Made by a program: the position numbers and the translations under genes. Shown here one piece after another: positions 17,035-26,202 of a stretch of 36,503 nucleotides of DNA. The notes below the pieces were generated by a model that was given only the letters and a program-made list of their open reading frames with translations, was not told where the DNA came from and did no database searches. Position 1 is the stretch's first letter, and the number at the start of each line of letters is the position of its first letter. Origin of the DNA: Solirubrobacterales bacterium (GTDB lineage: Bacteria; Actinomycetota; Thermoleophilia; Solirubrobacterales; Solirubrobacteraceae); NCBI GenBank assembly GCA_019244745.1, contig JAFASF010000134.1, positions 1 to 36,503 on the forward strand, written 5' to 3'.

Positions 17035-18087
17035 TCAGCCGAGCCCGGTCCGCCTGAGCACGCTCGCCGCCGCGCGCAGCGGCAGTGACTGGCGCGAGCC
17101 GACCGCCGGCAGCCGGGCGCCCTCGCGCTCGCGATACCAGGCAATGGTCTCCTCCAGGGCGTCCTCGTGCGGCGAAGTGCGCCATCCCAGCTGTTCCTTG
17201 GCTTTGGTGTTCCTGAACGCCCAGGTCAGCGAGGCGGCGCGGATCTCCGGCGGGGGCGGCATCCGTGGGCCCATGCCGGGAACACGCTGCCCCGCCGCGG
17301 CCAGCGCGAGCGCCACCGGGACGGGGAGCTTCACCGCCGGCGGCTCCACCCCGGACAATCGGCCCAGGTCGGCGAACAGCCGGTCCAGCGTGTAGTTCCG
17401 ATTCCCCAGGATGTACCGCTCCCCCACCGTCCCGCGTTCATCGGCCAGCAGGTGACCGCGCGCCACGTCCTCCACGCCGACGATGTTGAGCGTTCCGTCC
17501 ACGTAGGCCGGAATTCGGCGCAGCATGAACCGCCGCACCAGTGCCGTTGAGGAGCGTCCCGGATCGCCCGCCCCCAGCGCGTACGTCGGGTTGACGATCA
17601 CCAGCGGGAGCCCGCGGACGACCAAGCGCAGCGCCATGACCTCCGCCTCGTGCTTGGAGTCCACATAGGCGATCCCGTAGCGGCCGGCATCCCAGACGTT
17701 CGTCTCATCGGCGGTGGAGCCCTTCGGAGCGGGTCCGACCGCGGCGACCGACGAGGTGTAGACGACGCGCTGCACGCCGGCTCGGAGTGCCTCCTCGAGG
17801 ACGATACGGGTGCCCTCGAAGTTCAGCGCGAACGCCTGCTCGCGGGGCAGCCCGAGATTGGTGGTGCCGGCGGCGTGAAAGACGCGATCGACGCCCCCGA
17901 GCGCCCGCCGGATCGATTGCCGGTCGCGCACGTCCGCGCGCGCCTGTTCGACCGGGAGGCCGGCGAGGGCGTCGAGTCTGGAATCCGCACGAACGGTGAC
18001 CCTCACCTCATCGCCTCGCTCGACGAGCAACCGGGTGATGTGCGACCCGATGAAACCGGTCCCGCCGATAATCAGCGTGAGGGGCAC
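17035..18087 (-). CDS. NAD-dependent epimerase/dehydratase, extended SDR (HpnA-like)
   Basis: LIIGGTGFIGSHITRLLVERGDEV, VVYTSSVAAVG, YVDSKHEAE (YxxxK), VIVNPTYALGAGD. Confidence 0.88.
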   Translation of the reverse strand: MPLTLIIGGTGFIGSHITRLLVERGDEVRVTVRADSRLDALAGLPVEQARADVRDRQSIRRALGGVDRVFHAAGTTNLGLPREQAFALNFEGTRIVLEEALRAGVQRVVYTSSVAAVGPAPKGSTADETNVWDAGRYGIAYVDSKHEAEVMALRLVVRGLPLVIVNPTYALGAGDPGRSSTALVRRFMLRRIPAYVDGTLNIVGVEDVARGHLLADERGTVGERYILGNRNYTLDRLFADLGRLSGVEPPAVKLPVPVALALAAAGQRVPGMGPRMPPPPEIRAASLTWAFRNTKAKEQLGWRTSPHEDALEETIAWYREREGARLPAVGSRQSLPLRAAASVLRRTGLG

Positions 18088-18106
18088 CTCAGCAAGCCCA
18101 GTGTAA

Positions 18107-18269
18107 GTGGTTCTCTTCGTAAGTACGGCGACACCGAGAGGCGTCCCTGGCGGATGACTGTCGAGGACGCAGCGAGCGTGGCGTACCTGGAAGGTATGCG
18201 AGCGAGCGAGGACGAAGACAGGCGCCGTCAGGGCGGCTCGAATGTCGTCGTATTTGCGAAGAGGACCAC
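18107..18269 (+). ncRNA. Putative structured RNA: ~163-nt extended hairpin in the divergent intergenic region upstream of degV
   Basis: Arms 18107-18133 and 18243-18269 form 27 consecutive pairs (23 Watson-Crick, 4 G-U). Inner helices: CGAG/CTCG, CCCTGGCGG/CCGTCAGGG, CTGTC/GACAG, GCGTACC/GGTATGC, with TGGAA loop at 18188-18192. Confidence 0.65.
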
Positions 18270-18351
18270 GAGACCGGGCCGTGATCCTGGCCAGGACTCA
18301 AGCCCAGCTCAACTCCTCGCACGCTGCTATTCGCCAAGCTAGGGTCCCGCC

Positions 18352-19206
18352 GTGATGGCCGTCGCGATCGTCACCGATACGTGCCATTACCTTCCCCGCG
18401 ACCTCATAGAGGCGCAGGGGATCCGCGAGGTCAGCCTGTACCTGCACTGGGACGGGGAGACCCAGCGCGAAAGCGACATCACGAACTACGATGCCTACTA
18501 CGAGCGCCTGCGCACGGCCCCGGAGCTCCCGAGCACGTCGCAACCGTCGATCGGAGACTTCCTCGCCACGTACGAGCCGCTGCTGCGCGCCGGCGACGAC
18601 GTCGTCTCCATCCACCTCGCCGGCGGCATGTCGGGGACGGTGCACGCCGCAGAGCAGGCGCGCGAGCAGCTCGGAAAGCTCGCGGGTCGCGTACACGTGG
18701 TCGACTCCGAATCCGCTTGCGGCGGCGAAGGGCTGGTCGTCCTGGCCGCCGCGGCGGCCGCGCGAGCCGGCGCCGACGCCCCCGGGGTAGTGGGGCGCGC
18801 GCACCATGCCCGGGCCCATCTGCGCTTGTGGTTCGCGATCGACACACTCGACTACCTGCGTCGGGGTGGCCGGATCGGGGGCGCCCGAGCGTGGCTGGGG
18901 TCGGCGCTGCAGATCAAGCCGATCCTGACCGTCGAGTCCGTAATCACGCCGGTCGAGCGGGTGCGCACGTCGCGGCGCGCGTTCGAGCGCCTGGTGGAGC
19001 TGCTGCGAACGCGAGCGAGGGATGGAGCCGACGCCTGGGTCATCCAGCACATCCAGGCCTACCGCGAAGCCGAGGAGCTCGCCCGGTTGGGCCAGGAGAT
19101 GTTCAAGCGCGAGCCGCTGGTGGTTTCCCAGGTCGGCCCGGTCATCGGAGCCCATGTCGGACCCGGGCTGCTGGGTGCCGGCGGAATCCCCGCCAGCCTC
19201 ATCTAA
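18352..19206 (+). CDS. degV: DegV family (fatty-acid-binding) protein
   Basis: VAIVTDTCHYLPRDL, STSQPSIGDFLATY, VSIHLAGGMSGTVHAAEQA, DYLRRGGRIGGARAWLGSALQIKPIL: DegV motifs. GTG start. Confidence 0.92.
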   Translation: MMAVAIVTDTCHYLPRDLIEAQGIREVSLYLHWDGETQRESDITNYDAYYERLRTAPELPSTSQPSIGDFLATYEPLLRAGDDVVSIHLAGGMSGTVHAAEQAREQLGKLAGRVHVVDSESACGGEGLVVLAAAAAARAGADAPGVVGRAHHARAHLRLWFAIDTLDYLRRGGRIGGARAWLGSALQIKPILTVESVITPVERVRTSRRAFERLVELLRTRARDGADAWVIQHIQAYREAEELARLGQEMFKREPLVVSQVGPVIGAHVGPGLLGAGGIPASLI

Positions 19207-19212
19207 GGCTGG

Positions 19213-19461
19213 TCAGGACCCGGAACCGCGCTGGCGCCGGCCGAACGCGATCGCCGCGATCGCAGCCACGCCACCGCCGAGCACAAACCCCGCGACCCCG
19301 GCCCCGATCATGATCTCGCGCTGGTGGTTTCGAAGCTGAGCTCGCCAGTCGGTCAGGCGGCCCACTTCGAGCCGCAGCTTCTCGAGCGAGGTGCCTAGCT
19401 GCTGGCGATTCTGCTCGATCGAGGCGCGGATCTCCTGCGGCGAGCGCGCGGGCGCGGGCAT
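19213..19461 (-). CDS. DUF3618-like membrane protein
   Basis: RSPQEIRASIEQNRQQLGTSLEKLRLEVGRLTDWRAQLRNHQREIMIGAGVAGFVLGGGVAAI: coiled N-term plus one TM. Confidence 0.78.
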   Translation of the reverse strand: MPAPARSPQEIRASIEQNRQQLGTSLEKLRLEVGRLTDWRAQLRNHQREIMIGAGVAGFVLGGGVAAIAAIAFGRRQRGSGS

Positions 19462-19946
19462 CAGCGATTGGCCTCGGGGCGCGTGGGAGCGGGCACCTGC
19501 TCGCCCTCCCTGACCGCGGGCACGGGCATATGCCGATCGGCCTCCGCCTTGGACACCGTCTCGCGGATCCGCTTTGCCTCGTCGATCGCCATCGTCGGCG
19601 TCGGCGCTCCGACCCGGAGCTTGCGCCAGGCGAACAACCCCGCGATCAGCGCCAGCACGAACAGGCCCCCCGTCACGATCAGGAAACCAATCCAGAGATC
19701 TCCCGCCCCGCTTACGAACACCGCGTTCAGCGCCCACGCGATCGTCTCCATGGCAAACCAGATCCCGAACACCGCGAACACGGCGCCGGCCGCCACCGCG
19801 GCCGCGCCCCGGGCGATGCTCGAGACCTTCGCCTTTACCTCCGCCTTGGCGAGTTCGACCTCCTCGCGCACGAGCACCGACATCCGCTCGGAGACCTCGG
19901 TCACCGCGGTCGTGATGTTCTCGTTCTTGCCGGGCTCAGTGGGCAA
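19461..19946 (-). CDS. Phage-holin-superfamily III / YqjE-like membrane protein
   Basis: TTAVTEVSERMSVLVREEVELAKAEVKAKVSSIARGAAAVAAGAVFAVFGIWFAMETIAWALN, two TM segments. Confidence 0.8.
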   Translation of the reverse strand: MPTEPGKNENITTAVTEVSERMSVLVREEVELAKAEVKAKVSSIARGAAAVAAGAVFAVFGIWFAMETIAWALNAVFVSGAGDLWIGFLIVTGGLFVLALIAGLFAWRKLRVGAPTPTMAIDEAKRIRETVSKAEADRHMPVPAVREGEQVPAPTRPEANR

Positions 19947-20151
19947 TGCGCCTGAGGATCTGGGCGAGTAAGAACGCGCCGGCGAACACGGCGCCGACGG
20001 CGAGCTCGGGGCGGTCGTGGATCAACTCACCGGCGCGGTCGGTCAGTGGCTTACCAGCGCCATCGGTCGTGGGTGATCCCGGAACCGCGGGCAGCGAGCC
20101 CGCACCGGCAGGGGCTGGCTGGGCGCTCGGACTCGCGGGTTGATCGGTCAC
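19936..20151 (-). CDS. Small membrane protein of the holin/DUF3618 cluster
   Basis: 71-aa ORF with C-terminal hydrophobic segment LAVGAVFAGAFLLAQILRRIAH; overlaps both neighbours, co-oriented. Confidence 0.6.
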   Translation of the reverse strand: MTDQPASPSAQPAPAGAGSLPAVPGSPTTDGAGKPLTDRAGELIHDRPELAVGAVFAGAFLLAQILRRIAH

Positions 20152-20345
20152 TCGGGTGGCTCTTCGCCGAAGACGCGCGTCCAGATCAGCGCTGCCAATC
20201 GCGCCGCGACGATGCTTGCGAGCGCGCCGGTGCCGGCTAGCAGTCCTGACCAGAGTAGACGCTTGACCAAAGGGCTCTCCGTCATCGGTCGGGATTCAAT
20301 CAGACTTGCCGGGCGTTGCGGGACCGGCGGCTGACCCGCGCTCAT
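20148..20345 (-). CDS. Small membrane protein (DUF4235-like)
   Basis: 65-aa ORF: SPLVKRLLWSGLLAGTGALASIVAARLAALIWTRVFGEEPPE; 4-nt overlaps with both neighbours. Confidence 0.65.
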   Translation of the reverse strand: MSAGQPPVPQRPASLIESRPMTESPLVKRLLWSGLLAGTGALASIVAARLAALIWTRVFGEEPPE

Positions 20346-20947
20346 CGCTCGAGCCCCCGGCAGATCGTCTCGACGATCAGGCCCTTGGCACGTTCGAGCT
20401 CCTCCTCGCCGGCCCCCCCGGCCTCGAAGATCCAGCTCGTCAGCACCTGCTCGACGAGCCCGTAAAAGGCCAGTGAGGCAAACTGCGGGGTGATCTCCCT
20501 TCGGAACGTGCCCTCGGCCTGCGCCCGCGCGACGATGGCCGCGATCTGCTCATACGCCTCGCGGATCTTGGCCAGATGGGTGCGGCCGAACGTGTTGGCG
20601 GCACGCGTCACCTCGACGATGATCACCTTCATCAGGTCGGGGTCGTGGCGGTAGGAATCGATGATGAAGGCCGCGATCGCGTAGAGCTTCTCCCGCGGCG
20701 AGCTTCGCGACGCGTCGGCCTCGGAGATCGCGGCCAGCATCACGTCCCAGCGCTCCAGGAACAGCGTGTCGAGGATCTCCTCCTTGGAGGAGAAGTAGTG
20801 GTAGACGAGCCCGTAGGCGACACCGGCCTCGTCGGCGATGTCCGAGACCCGGCAGGTGTGAAATCCCTGGCGCGCGAACACCCGCACCGCCGCGTCGAGG
20901 ATCACGCGGCGCTTGTCGACCGCCGCCGTCGTCGCCGAAGCGGTCAT
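20342..20947 (-). CDS. TetR/AcrR family transcriptional regulator
   Basis: RRVILDAAVRVFARQGFHTCRVSDIADEAGVAYGLVYHYFSSKEEILDTLF HTH plus helical ligand domain. Start placed at MTASATTAAVDK. Confidence 0.92.
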   Translation of the reverse strand: MTASATTAAVDKRRVILDAAVRVFARQGFHTCRVSDIADEAGVAYGLVYHYFSSKEEILDTLFLERWDVMLAAISEADASRSSPREKLYAIAAFIIDSYRHDPDLMKVIIVEVTRAANTFGRTHLAKIREAYEQIAAIVARAQAEGTFRREITPQFASLAFYGLVEQVLTSWIFEAGGAGEEELERAKGLIVETICRGLER

Positions 20948-21768
20948 AGAGCCGCCGTGGGATCGCGCACGTCGTCCCGGCGATGCGCGAGCGACGGAAG
21001 CCGTTGCCTGATATCGCGCAGCGCCGCGAAGTCGAGGTCGGTCACGATCACGGTCTCGGAGTCGGGGGCCAGAGCAAGCACGAGTCCCCAGGGATCGACG
21101 ATCATCGATCGGCCGCCCGCGCGGTGACCGGGCGGATGGGCCCCGACTTGATTTGCGGCGACCACGAAGCACTGGTTCTCGATCGCCCGCGCCCGGAGCA
21201 ACACCTCCCAGTGGTCGCGGGTGGTGGCGAGGGTGAACGCGGCGGGAACCGCGATCACCTCGGCGCCCCGCGCGCTCAGGATTCCGTACAGCTCGGGAAA
21301 GCGCACGTCGTAGCAGATGGTCAGGCCGATCAGGATCCCGTCGGCGAGCTCGGACACGACCGACTCGTCGCCCGCCTCCTCGGTCGCTGACTCCGCGTAC
21401 TGCACCCCGTCGACCTCGACGTCGAACATGTGAATCTTCCGGTAGACCGCGCGCAGCTCTCCGTCAGGTCCGACGTGGACGCTCGTGTTCGCCGTCTTGG
21501 TGCGGCCCTCGAGCTTCTCCGCGATTGATCCGGCCACGAGATCGATCCCCAACTCGCGGGCGGCCGAGCGCGCCCAGGTGATACAGGCGCCGTCGAGGGG
21601 CTCCGCTCCGGCCGTCATCTGTTCGGCGGTCCCCAGCACGCTCCACTTCTCGGGCAGCACGACGAGCTGCGCCCCGCGCCCGGCGGCCTCCCGAACCAGC
21701 CGGTCGGCCGTGGCCAGATTGCGATCGATGTCTTCCGTGGAGTTGAGCTGTACGGCGGCGGCGCGCAT
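20944..21768 (-). CDS. Carbon-nitrogen hydrolase (nitrilase superfamily)
   Basis: Glu-Lys-Cys triad: LVVLPEKWS, YRKIHMFD, GLTICYDVRFPELYGIL. ATGA overlap with TetR gene. Confidence 0.92.
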   Translation of the reverse strand: MRAAAVQLNSTEDIDRNLATADRLVREAAGRGAQLVVLPEKWSVLGTAEQMTAGAEPLDGACITWARSAARELGIDLVAGSIAEKLEGRTKTANTSVHVGPDGELRAVYRKIHMFDVEVDGVQYAESATEEAGDESVVSELADGILIGLTICYDVRFPELYGILSARGAEVIAVPAAFTLATTRDHWEVLLRARAIENQCFVVAANQVGAHPPGHRAGGRSMIVDPWGLVLALAPDSETVIVTDLDFAALRDIRQRLPSLAHRRDDVRDPTAAL

Positions 21769-21792
21769 CGCTGACCACCTATGGGTATCAGA

Positions 21793-22509
21793 TCACGACG
21801 CGTGGTGGTGGGCGCGTCGGAGCGCCGCCAGCAACAGCTTCGAGTGCATCGCGCCGATCAGGTCACGGAGCGGTTCGGCTCCCGAGGAGATGATCTCGAC
21901 CGCGCGCTCGACCGCCACCCCGCCCGCCAGGCGGTCGAGGAGCACCCGCACCTCCTCGTCCACCAGCGGCTCGAGCGCGTGCCGATAACGGAGCGTGTCG
22001 TATACGGTGAAGCCGATCGCCTCCTCATAGCCCCCCGCGCGAAAGCGCGATATCGCCTCGATGATCGCCACGTCGTCGGCGTCATAACCGCGGGCGGTCG
22101 GGGTCAGCACGGCGATGTCCTCGAGCCGCTCCAGGACGTTCTGCGGCATGGCATAGGTCTCCCGGACCTTCGTCCGCGACACCCGCCGCGTCTCGCGAGC
22201 CTCGATCGCCTGCTCGAGGATCCTGTCCTCGAGCTCGATCAGCCGCGCCGCCCGTTCCGGGTCTGAGCCGATCAGGTCGCGGATCACTCGCAGAGGCATG
22301 AACCGTTCCTCCTGCAAGCGCTTGATCAGCCGGACCCGGTCGACGAACTCCACCGGGTAGTAGGCCATGTTCCGGCTCGTGCGCACGACCTCGTCGTCCG
22401 TGCCGAGCAGCCCCTCGCGCAGGTAGTGCTTGATCGTCCCCGCGCTGACCCCCGAGCGCACCGCGAGCTCGGACATCCTGAGCATCCCGTTTGCCGCGGT
22501 CGAGGTCAT
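21793..22509 (-). CDS. MerR family transcriptional regulator
   Basis: LRMSELAVRSGVSAGTIKHYLREGLL...RNMAYYPVEFVDRVRLIKRLQEERFMPLRVIRDLI, MerR HTH, with a ~150-aa C-terminal region. Confidence 0.9.
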   Translation of the reverse strand: MTSTAANGMLRMSELAVRSGVSAGTIKHYLREGLLGTDDEVVRTSRNMAYYPVEFVDRVRLIKRLQEERFMPLRVIRDLIGSDPERAARLIELEDRILEQAIEARETRRVSRTKVRETYAMPQNVLERLEDIAVLTPTARGYDADDVAIIEAISRFRAGGYEEAIGFTVYDTLRYRHALEPLVDEEVRVLLDRLAGGVAVERAVEIISSGAEPLRDLIGAMHSKLLLAALRRAHHHAS

Positions 22510-23750
22510 GATGCGCTCATGAACGACCCGCGCGCGGCCTCGGCGGCCCCGGGCCCTGCGACCGCCCCGGCGTCGTGGAGCGCGGAGATCTCCTGGGGGG
22601 AATATCCAGCCGCCCTGAGGACTTCATCGGTGTGCTGCCCGAGCGCCGGCCCCGGCGCGCGGGTGGGATCGCCGGGCGTGCGGCTCAGCTTGACCGGCAG
22701 CCCCAGCAGCCTGACCGGTCGCTCAGCCCCCGGCTGGTCGAGCTCCACCACCATCTCCCGAGAGGTCACGAGCTCCGACTCCAACGCCTCGTCCAGGTCA
22801 AGGACAGGTTCCAGGCAGCAGTCATGCTCGGAGGCGAACGCCCGCCACTCCTCGCGGGTCCGCGCGGCAAAGACCTCGCACACCGCCCGGTGGACGTCCG
22901 ACCCCGGTGGGTCGAACGCATGCTCCAGCAGGTCCTCGCGGCCGACGCCGACACAGAACGTCCTCCAGAACTTCGGCTCGAGCGCGCCGAGCGTCACGTA
23001 GCCGTCGGCGCATCGGTACGGCCGGTAGCACGTCAGACCGCCAGCCAGCGGCAGCTGTCCACGATGAGGCCACCCTCCGGTCGCCAGCGCGTCCGCCGCC
23101 ACGAACGCGAGCCACGCCATCGACCCGTGGAACATCGAGCAGTCCACAAGCTGGCCGGCGCCGGAGCGCTCCCGCTCTCGCAGCGCGATGAAGATGCCGA
23201 CCAGGGCGGTCAGTGCCCCGCCGCCGAGGTCCGCGATCTGTCCCGCGGACTGAACCGGAGGACCATCGCCCTCTCCGGTGAGGCCCAGGATCCCGTTGAG
23301 TCCGAGGTAGTTCATGTCGTGGCCGGAGCGATCCCGGCTTGGACCGTCCTGACCGTAGCCCGTGATCGCGCAGTACACGAGCCCCGGGTTCTCGAGGCGC
23401 AGGCGCTCGAAACCGACCCCGAGCCGGTCAAGGACGCCGGGACGGAAAGATTCGAGCAACACGTCGGCGTGTCGCGCCAGGCGGATCAGCACCTCCTTAC
23501 CGGCGTCGGTCTTCAGGTCCACCCGTATCGAGCGCTTGCCGCGATTGAGCGCCAGGAACAGGGCGCTGCGCGCGCTCGGATCGGCGCCTTCGTAGTACGG
23601 CGGCGACCAGCGGACGTAGTCGCCGAGGCCCGTGTCCTCGACCTTGATCACGTCGGCGCCGAAGTCGGCGAGCAGCAGCGAGCAGAACCCGCCCGGGAGG
23701 AGCCTCGTCAGGTCGAGGACCTTCAGGTCCGCCAGCGGTAGCTCACTCAT
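22506..23750 (-). CDS. Family III CoA-transferase (CaiB/BaiF)
   Basis: LADLKVLDLTRLLPGGFCSLLLADFGADVIKVEDTGLGDYVR...LNRGKRSIRVDLKTDAGKEVLIRLARHADVLLESFRPG. Confidence 0.93.
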   Translation of the reverse strand: MSELPLADLKVLDLTRLLPGGFCSLLLADFGADVIKVEDTGLGDYVRWSPPYYEGADPSARSALFLALNRGKRSIRVDLKTDAGKEVLIRLARHADVLLESFRPGVLDRLGVGFERLRLENPGLVYCAITGYGQDGPSRDRSGHDMNYLGLNGILGLTGEGDGPPVQSAGQIADLGGGALTALVGIFIALRERERSGAGQLVDCSMFHGSMAWLAFVAADALATGGWPHRGQLPLAGGLTCYRPYRCADGYVTLGALEPKFWRTFCVGVGREDLLEHAFDPPGSDVHRAVCEVFAARTREEWRAFASEHDCCLEPVLDLDEALESELVTSREMVVELDQPGAERPVRLLGLPVKLSRTPGDPTRAPGPALGQHTDEVLRAAGYSPQEISALHDAGAVAGPGAAEAARGSFMSAS

Positions 23751-24631
23751 GCCCTCACCGGCGTCGGGATGCCCAACAGCTCTCGGGCCTCGGCGACCGT
23801 CGCCGGCCGGCGTCCCACCTCCTCGGTCATCCGACGCGCCTTGGCGATCAGGTCTCCGTTGGAGCGCGCCATCGAGCCGTCAGGCAGATAGAAGTTGTCC
23901 TCGAGCCCGACCCGGATCGACCCCCCCAGGGTCAGCGCGGCGGCCACCAGCATCCACTGGTCGCGGCTGATCCCGATCACACCCCAGTGCTGGTTGCCGG
24001 CCGGCATGTTATCGGCCATCGCGGCGAGGTTGCGGGCCGTCGCGGGCACGCCCCCGACGACCCCCATCACGAAGTCCGCGTGCAGCGGCTCGTCGAGCAG
24101 TCCCATGTCGAGGAGCGGGGCAAGCGAGCCGACGTGGCCGAGGTCGAAGCACTCGTGCTCGGGCTTGATCGCAAGCCGGCGCATCGCCTCGAGCAGCTCG
24201 ATGATCTCCTCGAACGGGTTGGCGAACACGAACTTGAACACGAAGTCCTTGCGCTTGCTCGAGTACTTCGCGTAGTTCATCGAGCCCATGTTCAGCGCGG
24301 CAACCTCCGGGCGCCCGGCTTCCAGGTACGCGATGCGCTTGGCGACGGGCACACCGATCGTCCCGGTCGAGAAGTTGATGATCGCCGCATCCCCGACCTC
24401 GCCGACGATCGCCTCGCGGATCGCCACAAAGTCTTCGACCTCGTACGAGGGCGTGCCATCCGGCCTGCGTGCGTGGATGTGGATGTGGACGCCGCCCTCG
24501 TCGACGATCCGGCGGGCCTCGGCGGCGTACTCCTCGGGCGCGTAGGGGATCGCGGGGCACTGATCGCGATTGGCGATCGCGCCCGAGATCGCGCACGTGA
24601 TCACAACGGGGCGGCCCAGGTCGACGCTCAT
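23747..24631 (-). CDS. BKACE family protein (3-keto-5-aminohexanoate cleavage enzyme/DUF849)
   Basis: PVVITCAISGAIANRDQCPAIPYAPEEYAAEARRIVDEGGVHIHIHARRPDGTPSYEVEDF...INFSTGTIG...RVGLEDNFYLPDG: diagnostic BKACE motifs. Confidence 0.93.
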   Translation of the reverse strand: MSVDLGRPVVITCAISGAIANRDQCPAIPYAPEEYAAEARRIVDEGGVHIHIHARRPDGTPSYEVEDFVAIREAIVGEVGDAAIINFSTGTIGVPVAKRIAYLEAGRPEVAALNMGSMNYAKYSSKRKDFVFKFVFANPFEEIIELLEAMRRLAIKPEHECFDLGHVGSLAPLLDMGLLDEPLHADFVMGVVGGVPATARNLAAMADNMPAGNQHWGVIGISRDQWMLVAAALTLGGSIRVGLEDNFYLPDGSMARSNGDLIAKARRMTEEVGRRPATVAEARELLGIPTPVRA

Positions 24632-26202
24632 ACCGGGGCGACGCCGTTGCGCTTCCAGGGCCGCGGCACTCGCTTGCCGGCGGCCATCTCGAGCGCCCGG
24701 CAGATCGTGGGCCGCGTTTCGCGGGGATCGATCACGTCGTCGATCATGTCGTTGCCCGCCGCGATGTACACGTCGATGATCTTGCGAAAGTCCGCAATCA
24801 GCTCCGCCCGCTTCGCGGCCGGGTCATCGGCGGCCTCGACCTGCTTGCGGAAGATGATCTCCACTGCGCCCTCGGGACCCATCACGCTGATCTCCGCCGA
24901 AGGCCAGGCGACGATCAGGTCCGGCTCGTAGGCGCGGCCGCACATCACGTAGTAGCCGGCGCCGTACGCCTTTCGCAGGACGACCGTGATCTTCGGAACG
25001 GTCGCGTTCGCGGTGGCGTAGAGCATCTTCGCCCCGTGGCGGATGATCCCGGCCTCTTCGACCTTGGTCCCCACCATGAAGCCGGGCACGTCCATCAGGT
25101 AGACGAGCGGGATCCCGTAGGCGTTGCACAAGTTGATGAACCGCGCCGCCTTGTCGGCCGAGTCGTTGTCGAGGATCCCGCCCAGCTGCTTGGGCTGGTT
25201 GGCAACGATGCCGGCGGGCCGGCCGCCGAACCGGGCCAGACACGTGATGATCGTCTTGGCGAACTGCGGCTTGAGGTCGAAGTACTCCCCGTCGTCGACG
25301 ATCCGGCGAACGACCTCGTACATGTCATACGGCTTGCGGTTGGAATCGGGAAGCACGTCGAGCAGCTCCTCGTCGCCGCGGTCGATCGAGTCGGTGCACG
25401 GCACCACCGGAGGCGGCTCCTCGCAATGCGAAGGGAAGTAGCCGAGATACCGCTTGATGGCCTCGATGCACTCCGGATCGTTCGCGACCTCGAGGTCGCC
25501 GACGCCGGACTTGCGGCAGTGCACGCGCGAGCCGCCAAGCTCCTCCTGGGTCACCTCCTCCCCGACGGCCGCGCGGACCAGGTGGGGGCCCGCGAGCGCC
25601 ATCGAACCACGACCGCGAACCATCGGCACGAAGTCGGCCAGCCCGGGGATGTACGCGGTCCCGGCGGCGCACGGACCCATCAGCGCGGCGACCTGGGGGA
25701 TCACGCCCGAGTTGATCACCTCCTCGCGGAACAGGTGCCCGGAGCCGGCGAACAGCGACCCCACCGCCTCCTGGATCCGGGCGCCGGCCGAGTCGAGCAG
25801 CCAGATCATCGGGATCCGCTTCGTCAGCGCCAGCTCCCGCAGCCGCGTGACCTTGAGCTCGCCGGTCATCCCCATGGATCCAGCCATCACCGTGAAGTCG
25901 TAGGCGGCGACGGCGACGAGCCGCCCGTCGATCTTGCCGTAGCCCGTGATCACTCCGTCCGCCGGCGCCTCGCGACCCTCCATCGCGCGCTGCGAGAAGT
26001 GCGGTCGGCCGTGGATGCCGAGCTCCACGAACGTGCCGGCGTCGATCAGCAGATCCAGGCGCTCGCGCGCGGTCAGCTTCTCGGCGGCGTGTTGGGTGGC
26101 GATCTTCTCTGGGCCGCCACCACGCTTGATCTGCTCGCGCCGAGCGCGGAGGTCTTCCGCGAGCGGTCTCAGCAGGCTGGGAGCGGTGGCGTCGGTGGTC
26201 AT
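24628..26202 (-). CDS. Acyl-CoA carboxylase, carboxyltransferase (beta) subunit
   Basis: MTTDATAPSLLRPLAEDLRARREQIKRGGGPEKIATQHAAEKLTARERLDLLIDAGTFVELG...GSMGMTGELKVTRLRELAL...YLMDVPGFMVGTKVEEAGIIRHGAKML...AYGAGYYVMCGRAYEPDLIVAWPSAEISVMGPEGAVEII. Confidence 0.94.
   Translation of the reverse strand: MTTDATAPSLLRPLAEDLRARREQIKRGGGPEKIATQHAAEKLTARERLDLLIDAGTFVELGIHGRPHFSQRAMEGREAPADGVITGYGKIDGRLVAVAAYDFTVMAGSMGMTGELKVTRLRELALTKRIPMIWLLDSAGARIQEAVGSLFAGSGHLFREEVINSGVIPQVAALMGPCAAGTAYIPGLADFVPMVRGRGSMALAGPHLVRAAVGEEVTQEELGGSRVHCRKSGVGDLEVANDPECIEAIKRYLGYFPSHCEEPPPVVPCTDSIDRGDEELLDVLPDSNRKPYDMYEVVRRIVDDGEYFDLKPQFAKTIITCLARFGGRPAGIVANQPKQLGGILDNDSADKAARFINLCNAYGIPLVYLMDVPGFMVGTKVEEAGIIRHGAKMLYATANATVPKITVVLRKAYGAGYYVMCGRAYEPDLIVAWPSAEISVMGPEGAVEIIFRKQVEAADDPAAKRAELIADFRKIIDVYIAAGNDMIDDVIDPRETRPTICRALEMAAGKRVPRPWKRNGVAPV

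Noticed and set aside
18089-18337. 82-aa minus-strand ORF in the hairpin region
   Set aside because: No protein-family signal; the sequence is better explained by extended RNA-type pairing on the + strand.
19461-19946. Prophage remnant suggested by the 'phage holin' family name
   Set aside because: The holin-III/YqjE-like gene with DUF3618-like neighbours is a common chromosomal actinobacterial cluster; no other phage genes are present.
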